Shown here in pieces: positions 25,375 to 34,188 of a DNA stretch of 50,037 bases. Positions within the stretch are counted from its first letter, which is position 1; every line of letters starts with the position of its first letter. Below the pieces are notes generated by a model, which saw nothing but the letters and a program-made list of their open reading frames with translations, ran no database searches and had not been told where the DNA came from. The stretch lies in the NCBI GenBank assembly GCA_900545265.1, contig UQYI01000021.1, forward strand, positions 1 to 50,037. Reading direction: 5' to 3'. Source of the stretch: an uncultured Eubacteriales bacterium (GTDB lineage: Bacteria > Bacillota > Clostridia > Christensenellales > CAG-138). The translations under genes were made by a program, and so were the position numbers.

Positions 25375-27252
25375 TCATATGATATACTGTTTATTGGCTC
25401 CGTGAGAGTTATCCAGTACGTCCTGAATTTTTTCTTCACGGAACTGATGCATGTACAGGTCATGATAATATCCCTTCAGCGCCAGCAATTCTTCATGCGT
25501 GCCTCGCTCAGTGATACTGCCGTTCCGAATCACCAGAATCATATCTGCATGACGGATCGTGGAAAGGCGGTGAGCTACTACAAGAGAGGTTCGCCCTTCC
25601 AGAACTTTGCCTATGGCATTTTGAATCAGCTGCTCCGTTTGGGTGTCGATAGAACTGGTGGCCTCATCCAAAATAAAGATACGCGGATCCGCTAAAATGA
25701 CTCTTGCAAAACTGATCAGCTGTTTTTGCCCAGTGGACAGGCGAATGCCGCCTTCACCCACTTCCGTATCATATTCCAGTGGCTGCGCCTCAATAAATGT
25801 ATCGGCATGGATCATTCTCGCAGCAGTCCTTACTTCTTCATCGCTGGCATTGGGGCGTCCAAAGCGAATATTATCCCGAATAGTGCCTGAAAACAGGTGA
25901 GGGGATTGAAGCACATATCCAAGATTGCCTTGCAGCCACAGCTGCGAGCGCTTTTTGTAGTCTCGACCGTCTATATAAATAGTGCCGTCTGTAGGTTCAT
26001 AAAATCGACAGATCAAATTTACAATGGTGCTTTTTCCTGCGCCGGTCTCACCCACCAGGGCTACAGTTTGTCCCGGTAGAATATGCAGATTGAAGTCCGA
26101 AAGAATGGGTTCTCCGGGTTTATAGGAAAAGGATACATGCTCAAAGCGAATATCACCCGCAATGGGTTCCCAGTTTTCCTTTTTTGGGTGCATGCTGTCG
26201 CCGTATTTTGTGATAACTTCCGGTGTGTCCGTGATGCTTACAGGAGAATCCAAAAGACTGACTACCCGCTCAGCCGACGCCTGCGCACTCTGAAAATCTG
26301 CAAAGATCGCTGCCAGCTGCTGAATGGGATCAAACAAATTGGCGGCGTAAGATACAAATGTTATCAGTGTGCCGGCGCTGATCCCTCCGATCCAGGCGGC
26401 TTCCGGATGCAGTACTCCGTCGCCTCCAATACAAAGAGCCAAACTGGTGCCGATTGCGCCCAATGAGATAATCAGCGGAAAGAATGAGGCAGAGATCAGG
26501 GCAGCTTTAATGGAGGCCTTGCGCATATCCGTTGTCAGAGTCTGAAACTCTTTGCTGTTTTCATCCTCACGTACCAAGGTCTTTGTGGTCATTGCGCCCA
26601 TAATTCCTTCATTAAAGGCACCCGTAATCCGACTATTGTGCCTCCGGGCCTGCCGTTGGTATTTATGAATGGCCTTTTCCAAAAAGTGAGTGGCTATTGC
26701 CAACGGAGGGATCACGGCAACTACGATCAATGCCAGCTTCCAGTTTTTAACAAACATGACCACAATACATACAGCAGAGTATACGGTGGACCACATGATA
26801 TCTACAACGCTCCAGGCTATCATCTCCGAAAGACGGCCTACGTCACTGATCATTCTTGCCATCAGATATCCTACAGCAGTCTTGTCATAAAAAGCAAAGG
26901 ACTGTTCCTGCAGCTTCAAAAAGCCATCTTGTCGGATATCATAGGAAATATTCATTTCCACATGCCCCGATGCCAGAATAAATCCCAGTGTACCGCAGGC
27001 TTGTATCATACATAGTCCGATATACAGGGCAAGAAAACCTCCCACCCCTTGTGAAGTGCCCGGGATAATAAAATGATCTATGGCATAATTTGTCAAAAGC
27101 GGATAACAGGCATCTATTACTGCTACCAGGATCATGGCCAGCACAGTGCCCATCACCAGTCTTTTATTGCGCAGACCATAGGTAATCAGTCTTTTCCATA
27201 CCTTTGGATCCACTTTTTGACCGGTAAAATCCTGTTCATTGTCATAACTCAT
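25375..27252 (-). CDS. ABC exporter half-transporter (consensus Walker B, degenerate signature)
   Basis: A 625-residue membrane-ATPase half-transporter of the multidrug/lipid exporter class (six N-terminal membrane helices, then ATPase). The ATPase carries GETGAGKST (Walker A), LSTGQKQLISFAR (signature, with T in place of the usual G), FILDEATSSIDTQTE (Walker B with the catalytic Glu) and VAHRLST (H-loop). It follows the other half by six bases with AAAGGAGG before its start. With its neighbour it should form a heterodimer like BmrCD/LmrCD or TM287/288. Substrate unknown. Confidence 0.93.
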   Translation of the reverse strand: MSYDNEQDFTGQKVDPKVWKRLITYGLRNKRLVMGTVLAMILVAVIDACYPLLTNYAIDHFIIPGTSQGVGGFLALYIGLCMIQACGTLGFILASGHVEMNISYDIRQDGFLKLQEQSFAFYDKTAVGYLMARMISDVGRLSEMIAWSVVDIMWSTVYSAVCIVVMFVKNWKLALIVVAVIPPLAIATHFLEKAIHKYQRQARRHNSRITGAFNEGIMGAMTTKTLVREDENSKEFQTLTTDMRKASIKAALISASFFPLIISLGAIGTSLALCIGGDGVLHPEAAWIGGISAGTLITFVSYAANLFDPIQQLAAIFADFQSAQASAERVVSLLDSPVSITDTPEVITKYGDSMHPKKENWEPIAGDIRFEHVSFSYKPGEPILSDFNLHILPGQTVALVGETGAGKSTIVNLICRFYEPTDGTIYIDGRDYKKRSQLWLQGNLGYVLQSPHLFSGTIRDNIRFGRPNASDEEVRTAARMIHADTFIEAQPLEYDTEVGEGGIRLSTGQKQLISFARVILADPRIFILDEATSSIDTQTEQLIQNAIGKVLEGRTSLVVAHRLSTIRHADMILVIRNGSITERGTHEELLALKGYYHDLYMHQFREEKIQDVLDNSHGANKQYII

Positions 27253-27258
27253 GATGTT

Positions 27259-29061
27259 TTACGCCTCCTTTCCCATAGCGTCCTGAATAATGGCAATGCG
27301 CCGGTACAGTCCTTCCTGCTTAATTAGTTCGCTATGCGTACCTTTCTGTACCAGTTTACCATGATCCAGCACCAGTATTTTATCCGCCTCGCACAGAGTG
27401 GTAATCCGGTGCGAAATAATAAATACAACACCCTTTTTACGCATGCTGTACAGGGCATCTCGTATTTTAGCATCCGTCTGGGTGTCCACGGCACTCATGG
27501 AATCATCAAAAATCAAAATGGGGGCCTTCTGCATCAGTGTGCGGGCAATGGCTATCCGTTGCTGTTGGCCGCCGGACAGGGTCACGCCTCGTTCCCCCAC
27601 AACCGTATCATAGCCATCTTCAAAGTCTTCTATCACGTCATGTACAGCGGCGGTGCGGGCCGCTTCCTCAACTTCCAGGTCTGAAGCCTTGGGGAAAACG
27701 ATACGGATATTTTCACGAATGGTGCGTGAATAAAGAAAAGGTTCCTGTAGTACAATACCGATATTTCTGCGCAGATATCCGTGTTCAATGTCGTTGATGT
27801 CTACGTTATTTATGAAAATGTGTCCTTCCGTGCATGCATACAGCCGCTGCAAAAGCTGTACCAGACTGCTTTTTCCGGAACCGGTGGAGCCGAGAATAGC
27901 TATGGTCTGACCGGGATGTGCAATAAAAGAAATATCATCCAATACCTCTTTAGGGGAATCGTAGCCAAAGCACACATGCGAAAAGACGATGTCTCCGCTA
28001 AGGTTCGGTTTCAGAGCACGTCCCGGTTCTTTTTCCACAGGCGCATCCATGATTTCGGATAAACGACCAAGAGAAACAGAGCACTTTCCCAGATCCGCCA
28101 GTATTCGACCCATCTGCCGAAGAGGCCAGGTGAGCATCCCGGTATAGGTGACAAACAGCGTAACCATCCCAAGAGTCATGCTGCCCTTTACGGAGAAAAG
28201 AATACCGGCAAAAAGAGAAACGGCGATCTGTGCATATCCCAGGGCATCAGACATGGCCCAGTAGAAGCCCTGAAGGCGGTTCAACAGGATATTTTTCTGC
28301 CTGTAATTTTCGTTCAGAGCGGTGAACTTGTCAAACTGCGCTCGCTGCTGCCCAAAGGCTCGAACGACACGCACCCCGGTCAGATTCTCTTGTATGGCAG
28401 TGGAAATCTCTCCCTCTGCTTCATCCGCAGCCTGAAAAGATCTGCGCATAAAGCGAAAATATACAAAGGAGGCAATGCATAGCACAGGCATGGTGGCCAG
28501 AGAAATACAGGCCATCAACGGGTGCAAAGAGAACATGATGCATAAGGCTACAGCAAACATAACGCTGGTGCGCAGAATCTCCATGACCTGCGTACTGAGG
28601 AACCGGCGGACAGTTTCCACATCCGAAGTACAGCGCTGTACCAGATCCCCGGTAGAAACATGTTTGTGATAATCGTAAGGCACTTCGTTAAGATGGCGGT
28701 ATAATCCATCCCTCAAGGCCTTGGCCATACCTTCAGAAGCAAGAGCTGTTTCTCTGCGCCGTAAAAAAGTAAAGCATGCATTGCCAGCTGTTAAAACAAA
28801 ATAGGCAATACCGCATAGATACAGATGGCTGGCCATGTATGATCGGCCTCCCAGAGAATCCAGTATCGGCAGCAAAAAAGCAGGTACGCCTTCGTTGCTG
28901 CCCTGAATCACATAGTCCAGTGTAAAACTGGTCACAAACGGAGCCAAATATACACAGATGGTCCCTAACAGCACAAAAAGTCCGGAAAGTATCAGGTGAT
29001 ATTTGTATCCGCGTAGGCTGATAAAAAACAGTTTCCAACAGGATCGCTTTTTTTCTTTCAT
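27259..29061 (-). CDS. ABC exporter half-transporter (degenerate Walker B, consensus signature)
   Basis: A 600-residue half-transporter with six membrane helices and an ATPase domain. The ATPase has GSTGSGKSS (Walker A), LSGGQQQRIAIAR (consensus signature), ILIFDDSMSAVDTQTD (Walker B ending in Asp, where the catalytic Glu is expected) and ISHRITT (H-loop). This complements the partner exactly, giving one competent and one degenerate ATP site, the hallmark of heterodimeric exporters. I start at 29061 (MKEKK), seven bases after GAGGA; a start two codons upstream is too close to that site. It begins ten bases after the priA stop, so it probably shares priA transcripts. Confidence 0.93.
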   Translation of the reverse strand: MKEKKRSCWKLFFISLRGYKYHLILSGLFVLLGTICVYLAPFVTSFTLDYVIQGSNEGVPAFLLPILDSLGGRSYMASHLYLCGIAYFVLTAGNACFTFLRRRETALASEGMAKALRDGLYRHLNEVPYDYHKHVSTGDLVQRCTSDVETVRRFLSTQVMEILRTSVMFAVALCIMFSLHPLMACISLATMPVLCIASFVYFRFMRRSFQAADEAEGEISTAIQENLTGVRVVRAFGQQRAQFDKFTALNENYRQKNILLNRLQGFYWAMSDALGYAQIAVSLFAGILFSVKGSMTLGMVTLFVTYTGMLTWPLRQMGRILADLGKCSVSLGRLSEIMDAPVEKEPGRALKPNLSGDIVFSHVCFGYDSPKEVLDDISFIAHPGQTIAILGSTGSGKSSLVQLLQRLYACTEGHIFINNVDINDIEHGYLRRNIGIVLQEPFLYSRTIRENIRIVFPKASDLEVEEAARTAAVHDVIEDFEDGYDTVVGERGVTLSGGQQQRIAIARTLMQKAPILIFDDSMSAVDTQTDAKIRDALYSMRKKGVVFIISHRITTLCEADKILVLDHGKLVQKGTHSELIKQEGLYRRIAIIQDAMGKEA

Positions 29062-29071
29062 AAACATTTCC

Positions 29072-31303
29072 TCAATACATATCCTGAGGGTTGATCTCTA
29101 TACGTCCAAGACCTTCCTCATGGTATTCATTTTCGAAAGCATATATAGCTCGAAGCACCTCCGGTAATCGTTTTGTACGCAGGATTTTTGCCAATACCTG
29201 ATAGCGGTATTGCCCTGCAATACGGGCAATGGGGGCAGGGGAGGCATACAGCAGCAACAGATTCTGCTGTCCGTCTGTACCCAACGCTTCCCGGATAACT
29301 TTTTCCAGTTTTATGGCATATGCTTTGCCACGTTTATTCAACGGTTCTTCTTCCGAATCCTGCAAAATCACTCGCAGGAACAGGGAGAAGGGAGGGTAGA
29401 GATTCTTTTTTCTTTGGGCGATCTCGTACTGGTAAAAGCCAACAAAATCATGTTGAGAAGCAAAGGCCAGTATGGGATGCTGGGGGGTATATGTTTGCAG
29501 CACTACCTTGCCTGGCTCCTTGTCTCGTCCGGCACGCCCGGCAACCTGGGTCAGCAAGTGAAAAGTGCGCTCTGCACTGCGGTAATCGGGGTAATTCAGC
29601 GTTGTATCGGCGCTGACCACTCCTACCAGCGTTACGTTAGGGAAATCATGGCCCTTTGCAATCATCTGTGTGCCGATAAGTACTCGGGCCTCTCCCCGGC
29701 GGAAAGCAGACAATATTTCTTCATACGAATTCTTGGTGCGCACAGTATCTGTATCCATTCTCAGGCATCGCACACCGGGAAAATGCTGCATGACCTGTTC
29801 TTCTACCTGTTCCGTGCCGATACCGAAATATTTGATAAACGGTTTATGGCAGTTTGGGCACTCGTGGGGCAATGGCTGTACAGCACCGCAATAATGGCAG
29901 CGTACACGGTTTTCCGATTTATGGTAGGTCATGGAAATATCACAGTTGCTGCATCTTAATACATATCCGCAGGAACGGCAGGAAACAAAAGTCGAGTATC
30001 CTCTGCGGTTGATGAACAGCATAGCCTGATGTCCTTGCCGCAAGCAGGTATCCAGCAACGAAAGGAGCTTTTGAGAAAATATTCCGTTATTTCCCGTTAA
30101 AAACTCTACTCGCATATCCTGCAGAAGAACCTGCGGCAAGGGTCTGTTCAGTACTCTGTGCGGCAATTCCAGCAAGGTATAACTGCCGTTCAATGCACGG
30201 TAATAACTCAGCAGGGAAGGGGTAGCGCTGCCCAGCAGGATCTTTCCTCCCAACACAGACATTCGCTTGCGGGCAACATCCAAGGCATGGTACCGGGGTG
30301 CAGTCTCACTCTGATAACTGCTTTCATGTTCCTCATCTATGAGGATAAGCCGAAGATTTTCCACCGGGGCAAAAACAGCGCTGCGCGCACCGATAACAAT
30401 GGGAGCTTTGCCAAGCTGGATCCGTCTCCATTCGTCAAAGCGCTCTCCGGGGGAAAGACGGCTGTGAAGCACTGCGATTCGATCTCCAAAACGGGCAGCA
30501 AAGCGGCCAACGGTTTGCGGAGTCAGTGCGATCTCCGGTACCAGAATAATTGCTCCTTCACCCTTTTCCAGGCAATCCTCTATGCAGCGTAAATAGACTT
30601 CCGTTTTTCCACTCCCGGTAACCCCGCGTAAGAGGGCTATGCGCCCTGAATTCATGGCACGAAATCCTTCCAGCACTCGGGCTTGTTCTTCTGTAAGTGC
30701 AGGTCTTTTCTCCTCCAGCAGTCCATAACCCGGACGCCGAAATACGGTAAAGCTATCCTCTTCCAGAATTCCTTTTTTCAGCAGAGCGGAGATAGCTGCG
30801 CCGCTTTTAGGAATCATGGCGGAAATGTCTTTCAACGACATGGGTTGCCCTGTTTTTTCCAGGAGCGCCAGCACTTCCTTTTGCAGTGGGCTATGGCTTT
30901 TTACAAAATACCCCCCTATATCTGCATCAGCTCGTATGCGGACTATCCGTTCATGCTTTTCCTTCACACGTTCTCCTCGAAGCTGAGAAGGAATCATCAG
31001 TCGTAGGGCATCAATAAGCAGGCAGTTGTAGGTTTCTTTCATCCAGAAAGAAAGTGCAATCTGCTCAGGGGTCAGCACTGGGTATGGCTCCAGAATGGCT
31101 AATACGTCCTTGCAGGTTATGTCCTCCTTCAGATCGCTTTTTTCCATTAAAGAAAGCACAAAACCTTCTGTCGTTTTGTTTCCATTTCCAAAAGGGAGCG
31201 TCACATGATGCCCGGGAAGAAGGGGGAGAGCTTCAGGAACATGATAGGTAAAAGCACGATCCACGGCTCCGTGGGCAATGTCTATGATGACTTTGGCAAA
31301 CAA
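29072..31303 (-). CDS. priA: Primosomal protein N' (replication restart helicase PriA)
   Basis: A helicase of about 743 residues that reloads the replisome at stalled forks. The N-terminal DNA-binding domain begins at VIIDIAHGAVDRAFTYHVPE. The motor has GVTGSGKTEVYL (Walker A), LIDEEHESSY (DEEH box) and GSATPS. The zinc-binding insertion is CRSCGYVLRCSNCD...CHYCG...CPNC, and helicase motif VI is QVAGRAGR. I choose the TTG at 31303 because AAGGAGG lies six bases upstream and it fits the family N-terminus; earlier in-frame ATGs (31336, 31330) begin inside or just after the T-run of a terminator. The rpoZ gene is upstream; coaBC, often between them, is absent here. Confidence 0.94.
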   Translation of the reverse strand: MFAKVIIDIAHGAVDRAFTYHVPEALPLLPGHHVTLPFGNGNKTTEGFVLSLMEKSDLKEDITCKDVLAILEPYPVLTPEQIALSFWMKETYNCLLIDALRLMIPSQLRGERVKEKHERIVRIRADADIGGYFVKSHSPLQKEVLALLEKTGQPMSLKDISAMIPKSGAAISALLKKGILEEDSFTVFRRPGYGLLEEKRPALTEEQARVLEGFRAMNSGRIALLRGVTGSGKTEVYLRCIEDCLEKGEGAIILVPEIALTPQTVGRFAARFGDRIAVLHSRLSPGERFDEWRRIQLGKAPIVIGARSAVFAPVENLRLILIDEEHESSYQSETAPRYHALDVARKRMSVLGGKILLGSATPSLLSYYRALNGSYTLLELPHRVLNRPLPQVLLQDMRVEFLTGNNGIFSQKLLSLLDTCLRQGHQAMLFINRRGYSTFVSCRSCGYVLRCSNCDISMTYHKSENRVRCHYCGAVQPLPHECPNCHKPFIKYFGIGTEQVEEQVMQHFPGVRCLRMDTDTVRTKNSYEEILSAFRRGEARVLIGTQMIAKGHDFPNVTLVGVVSADTTLNYPDYRSAERTFHLLTQVAGRAGRDKEPGKVVLQTYTPQHPILAFASQHDFVGFYQYEIAQRKKNLYPPFSLFLRVILQDSEEEPLNKRGKAYAIKLEKVIREALGTDGQQNLLLLYASPAPIARIAGQYRYQVLAKILRTKRLPEVLRAIYAFENEYHEEGLGRIEINPQDMY

Positions 31304-31336
31304 GGTATCCTCCTTTCCCGATTGCAGCATTCGCAT

Positions 31337-31365
31337 AAAAAACCCGCTTCCAATCAAGAAGCGGG
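31337..31365 (-). terminator. Terminator between rpoZ and priA
   Basis: CCCGCTTC (31343-31350) pairs with GAAGCGGG (31358-31365), loop of seven; on the minus strand it is followed by T6 and then ATG. It would uncouple priA and the ABC genes from yicC-gmk-rpoZ. Confidence 0.85.
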
Positions 31366-31385
31366 CAAAAGCAATAACCTGAAAC

Positions 31386-31580
31386 TCAGTTTTCCCTGGA
31401 AGTAGTAAGAACGAGTTTATCCTCGTATAATTCTTCTACGGCCATGGATACAGGCTTATTATTGCCCAGCTTTTCCGGCTGATCCTGTAGCTGACGGGCA
31501 CGAACGGCAACTGCCGTCACCAGCATATAACGGCTTCCTGCTTTTTCAACGAGCTCGTTGACGGGCGGACGATTCATCAT
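31386..31580 (-). CDS. rpoZ: RNA polymerase omega subunit
   Basis: A 64-residue omega subunit, which helps assemble RNA polymerase. Recognised from the start MMNRPPVNELVEKAGSRYML, then VTAVAVRARQL and KPVSMAVEELYEDKL, the conserved core of Bacillota omega proteins. It is two bases after gmk, and its GGAGG lies within the last codons of gmk. The order yicC-gmk-rpoZ is conserved in the phylum. A strong terminator follows. Confidence 0.93.
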   Translation of the reverse strand: MMNRPPVNELVEKAGSRYMLVTAVAVRARQLQDQPEKLGNNKPVSMAVEELYEDKLVLTTSREN

Positions 31581-31582
31581 AT

Positions 31583-32206
31583 CTACTTAATACCTCCTTG
31601 AAGTTTTGCAAGCAACGCATCGCTGCGGGAAACTTTACATTTTTCTGCGGTAATAATGGATTCCATTCGGTTCACAGCCATTTCTACCACATCATTAGTC
31701 ACTACATACTCATATTCGGGCAGCATGGCAATCTCTTTTTCTGCGGTGGCAAAACGCTTTTCTATCTGTTCCAGCGTCTCCGTATTCCGCCCGATGAGTC
31801 TGGACTTAAGTTCTGCCATCGAAGGCGGCGCAATAAAGATCATTACCGCATTGGGAAAAGCTTTTTTTACCTTCATGGCACCTTGAACATCAATCTCCAA
31901 AATCACATCGATGCCGCGGCTCAACTGTTCCTCTACAAAGCTGCGGGGCGTGCCGTAGTAATTGGTCTGAAATACATGCATGTATTCTAGAAACTCATTC
32001 CGCTCTATCATCGCCTTGAATTCTTCTTCAGTCTTGAAGAAGTAATGCACACCATCGATCTCTCCGGGACGAGGAGCACGGGTAGTAGCAGAAACGGACA
32101 GCTTCATATCCTGATGCCGTTCCAGAAGTGCTTTGTCTAATGTTCCCTTGCCGACGCCGGCAGGACCGGAGACGACGAGAAGAAGACCTTCTCTTGATTG
32201 ATTCAT
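31583..32206 (-). CDS. gmk: Guanylate kinase
   Basis: A 207-residue enzyme converting GMP to GDP with ATP. Visible are VVSGPAGVGKGT (P-loop), VSATTRAPRPGEIDGVHY (GMP-binding), EFLEYMHVFQTNYYGTP and ILEIDVQGA. I choose the ATG at 32206, seven bases after AGGAG, giving normal length; an in-frame ATG at 32257 overlaps the yicC end and would add 17 unconserved residues. It sits between yicC and rpoZ as usual. Confidence 0.96.
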   Translation of the reverse strand: MNQSREGLLLVVSGPAGVGKGTLDKALLERHQDMKLSVSATTRAPRPGEIDGVHYFFKTEEEFKAMIERNEFLEYMHVFQTNYYGTPRSFVEEQLSRGIDVILEIDVQGAMKVKKAFPNAVMIFIAPPSMAELKSRLIGRNTETLEQIEKRFATAEKEIAMLPEYEYVVTNDVVEMAVNRMESIITAEKCKVSRSDALLAKLQGGIK

Positions 32207-32249
32207 AAGAATCTCCTGTCTGTTTATTCTTGCGGCTTTCGCCAAAAAG

Positions 32250-33125
32250 TCATTCAATATTCTGAATCTGTTCTCTCAGCTTTTCAATTTCCGCTTTGCA
32301 AAGCAGAACGAGATCTGTTAAGGCTGCATCATTGGCCTTGGAACCTATGGTATTGCATTCGCGGTTCATTTCCTGAATCAGAAAGTCCATCTTTCTTCCC
32401 ACAGGTTCTTCTGCTTCAAGTAATTCTCTGAAATGAAGCAGATGGCTCTTCAGACGAACAATTTCTTCGTCAATGGCAGCTTTATCCGCAAACAGAGCAA
32501 TTTCCGTAGCCAGGCGGCTACGATCCACTTCCGTTTCACCCAGCATCTCATTGACACGCTCAGTAAGTCTGACACGATAATCCTCTGCAACGCCGGGAGC
32601 TCGTTTTTCTATGGCGGCTGCATATCCTTCCATGGTATCCATGCGGGCAGTAAGATCTTTTTTCAAACGACTTCCTTCTCCATGGCGCATGGCGAGGAGT
32701 GCATCTATAGCCAACTCTACAGCAGTCTTTCCCAACTGCTGCAATGCTTCCTGATCTTCTTCAGCAGGAACAATCTCTGTTACATCCGGCAAAGCCAATG
32801 CCTTGGAAAGGGTAAGGTCATCCGTTATGGATAATTCTCTGGCGGCAGTACGGGCGCAAGTAAGATAAGCCTCTAATAACTGCGTATCTACTCGGACGGA
32901 CTTGGCATCCTCGCGCTGGTTGCGATAGTTTACATATACATCTATATGACCACGGTTCAGGCGATCCTGCAGGGCATGGCGGAATGTGTCTTCCAAAGGA
33001 GAAAGTATCCGGGGCAGACGCATGGAAATATCCAAAAAACGATTGTTGACGGATTTTAATTCTACAGTCAGCTCTCTTCCGTCCAAAGCAAATGTGCCCT
33101 TGCCAAAGCCTGTCATGCTGTACAT
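32250..33125 (-). CDS. yicC: YicC family endoribonuclease
   Basis: A 291-residue YicC/DUF1732 protein. It starts MYSMTGFGKG, the family signature, continues with VELKSVNNRFLDISMRLPR, and ends with KMDFLIQEMNRECNTIGSKAND, the highly conserved C-terminal motif. The Escherichia coli homologue is a ribonuclease linked to small RNA decay; cellular targets here are unknown. GGAGG precedes the ATG and a promoter lies about 30 bases further upstream. It is the first gene of the yicC-gmk-rpoZ operon. Confidence 0.94.
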   Translation of the reverse strand: MYSMTGFGKGTFALDGRELTVELKSVNNRFLDISMRLPRILSPLEDTFRHALQDRLNRGHIDVYVNYRNQREDAKSVRVDTQLLEAYLTCARTAARELSITDDLTLSKALALPDVTEIVPAEEDQEALQQLGKTAVELAIDALLAMRHGEGSRLKKDLTARMDTMEGYAAAIEKRAPGVAEDYRVRLTERVNEMLGETEVDRSRLATEIALFADKAAIDEEIVRLKSHLLHFRELLEAEEPVGRKMDFLIQEMNRECNTIGSKANDAALTDLVLLCKAEIEKLREQIQNIE

Positions 33126-33151
33126 TGTACTGCCTCCTTACCTAATTAATT

Positions 33152-33181
33152 AGTATATCACTTTATGCTCGATTCGCGCAA
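33152..33181 (-). promoter_or_regulatory. Promoter of yicC-gmk-rpoZ
   Basis: On the minus strand: TTGCGC (33181-33176), 18-base spacer, TATACT (33157-33152) preceded by TGA, i.e. an extended -10. It lies in the gap after the HypE-like gene. Confidence 0.6.
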
Positions 33182-33234
33182 GTCCGAAAATGAATTCATT
33201 ATTATAAACAAAAAGAGTGGCTTTCTTCTCTGCT

Positions 33235-34188
33235 CTATTGCGCGTCATATAAAGCATCTGCCTGCGGTGGAGGTAAAACGGTGCCTGTCTGGTCTGTACA
33301 TGCATTGCCGCTACAGCGTCCGATAATTGCTGCAGGTATACTGGCATCAGCCAGAGCCTGTATAAGTGACTCTCCGTTTGGGCAGGCAATGAGCAAGCTG
33401 CCGCTGCCGATCAGTTTTAAAGGATCTATATCGGCCTGCCGGCAAATTTCTTTGGTTACCGGAAGTATGGGAATAGCGGCTGTATCCACACATATGCCTT
33501 TTCCTGCGGCATAACTCATTTCCCAAATTGCACCTAAAACGCCGCCTTCCGTCACATCATGCATGGAGTGCGCTCCATGCGCTAAAGCAATGCGCCCTTC
33601 TGGTACCACAGAAAGCATATTTTCCAATACCATGCAGTGCTTTTTTTGCTCATCAGTCAATGCATACTTGCCGGTAGCCGCTAAAAGTGTGGTTCCCTCT
33701 AAGGCCACCCATTTGGTCAGGATGATTTCATCGCCTTCCTGCATGCCCGGAAGTGTTCCTTTGCGGGAACGGCGGGCGATAACTGCAGAACAGGTTACCG
33801 GACGGGTTACAGCATCTGTAACCTCGGTATGTCCGCCAAGAATATCCACATGAATTGCAGCAGAAGCTTCATGCAAACTGTCCGCAATAGCGCCGATTCC
33901 TTCTTTTGTAAAGGTTGGGGGTACAAGCAGTGTTACCAGCAATCCAACCGGTTCTGCACCGGCGCAAACAGCATCGTTGCAGTTTACATGTACCGACAGT
34001 TTCCCGAGTGCTTCCGGTGAAGCAGCTGTGATCGGATCCATGCTCAACACAATATAATCGTTTCCCATATCCAGCAAAGCGCAATCCTCTCCGATAGCGG
34101 GCGCACGCATGGATTCCGGACGGGCACGGTGAAATTTGGACAAAACCAAACGTTCCAGGTCTTCGTTACTCAGTTTTCCGATTCTCAT
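33235..34188 (-). CDS. AIR synthase-related (HypE/PurM-like) protein
   Basis: A 317-residue ATP-binding protein of the PurM/HypE/ThiL superfamily. Motifs: APAIGEDCALLDMGNDYIV (ATP/metal-binding loop), VHVNCNDAVCAGAEPVGLLVT and HDVTEGGVLGAIWEM. It most resembles the stand-alone HypE-like proteins of Clostridia. A C-terminal Cys is present (GRCSGNACTDQTG), but the HypE ending Pro-Arg-Ile-Cys is not, and no other hydrogenase maturation gene is nearby, so a hydrogenase role is doubtful. The ATG at 34188 overlaps the ligA stop by ATGA; an alternative ATG lies three codons upstream. It is the last gene of the pcrA-ligA operon. Confidence 0.8.
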   Translation of the reverse strand: MRIGKLSNEDLERLVLSKFHRARPESMRAPAIGEDCALLDMGNDYIVLSMDPITAASPEALGKLSVHVNCNDAVCAGAEPVGLLVTLLVPPTFTKEGIGAIADSLHEASAAIHVDILGGHTEVTDAVTRPVTCSAVIARRSRKGTLPGMQEGDEIILTKWVALEGTTLLAATGKYALTDEQKKHCMVLENMLSVVPEGRIALAHGAHSMHDVTEGGVLGAIWEMSYAAGKGICVDTAAIPILPVTKEICRQADIDPLKLIGSGSLLIACPNGESLIQALADASIPAAIIGRCSGNACTDQTGTVLPPPQADALYDAQ

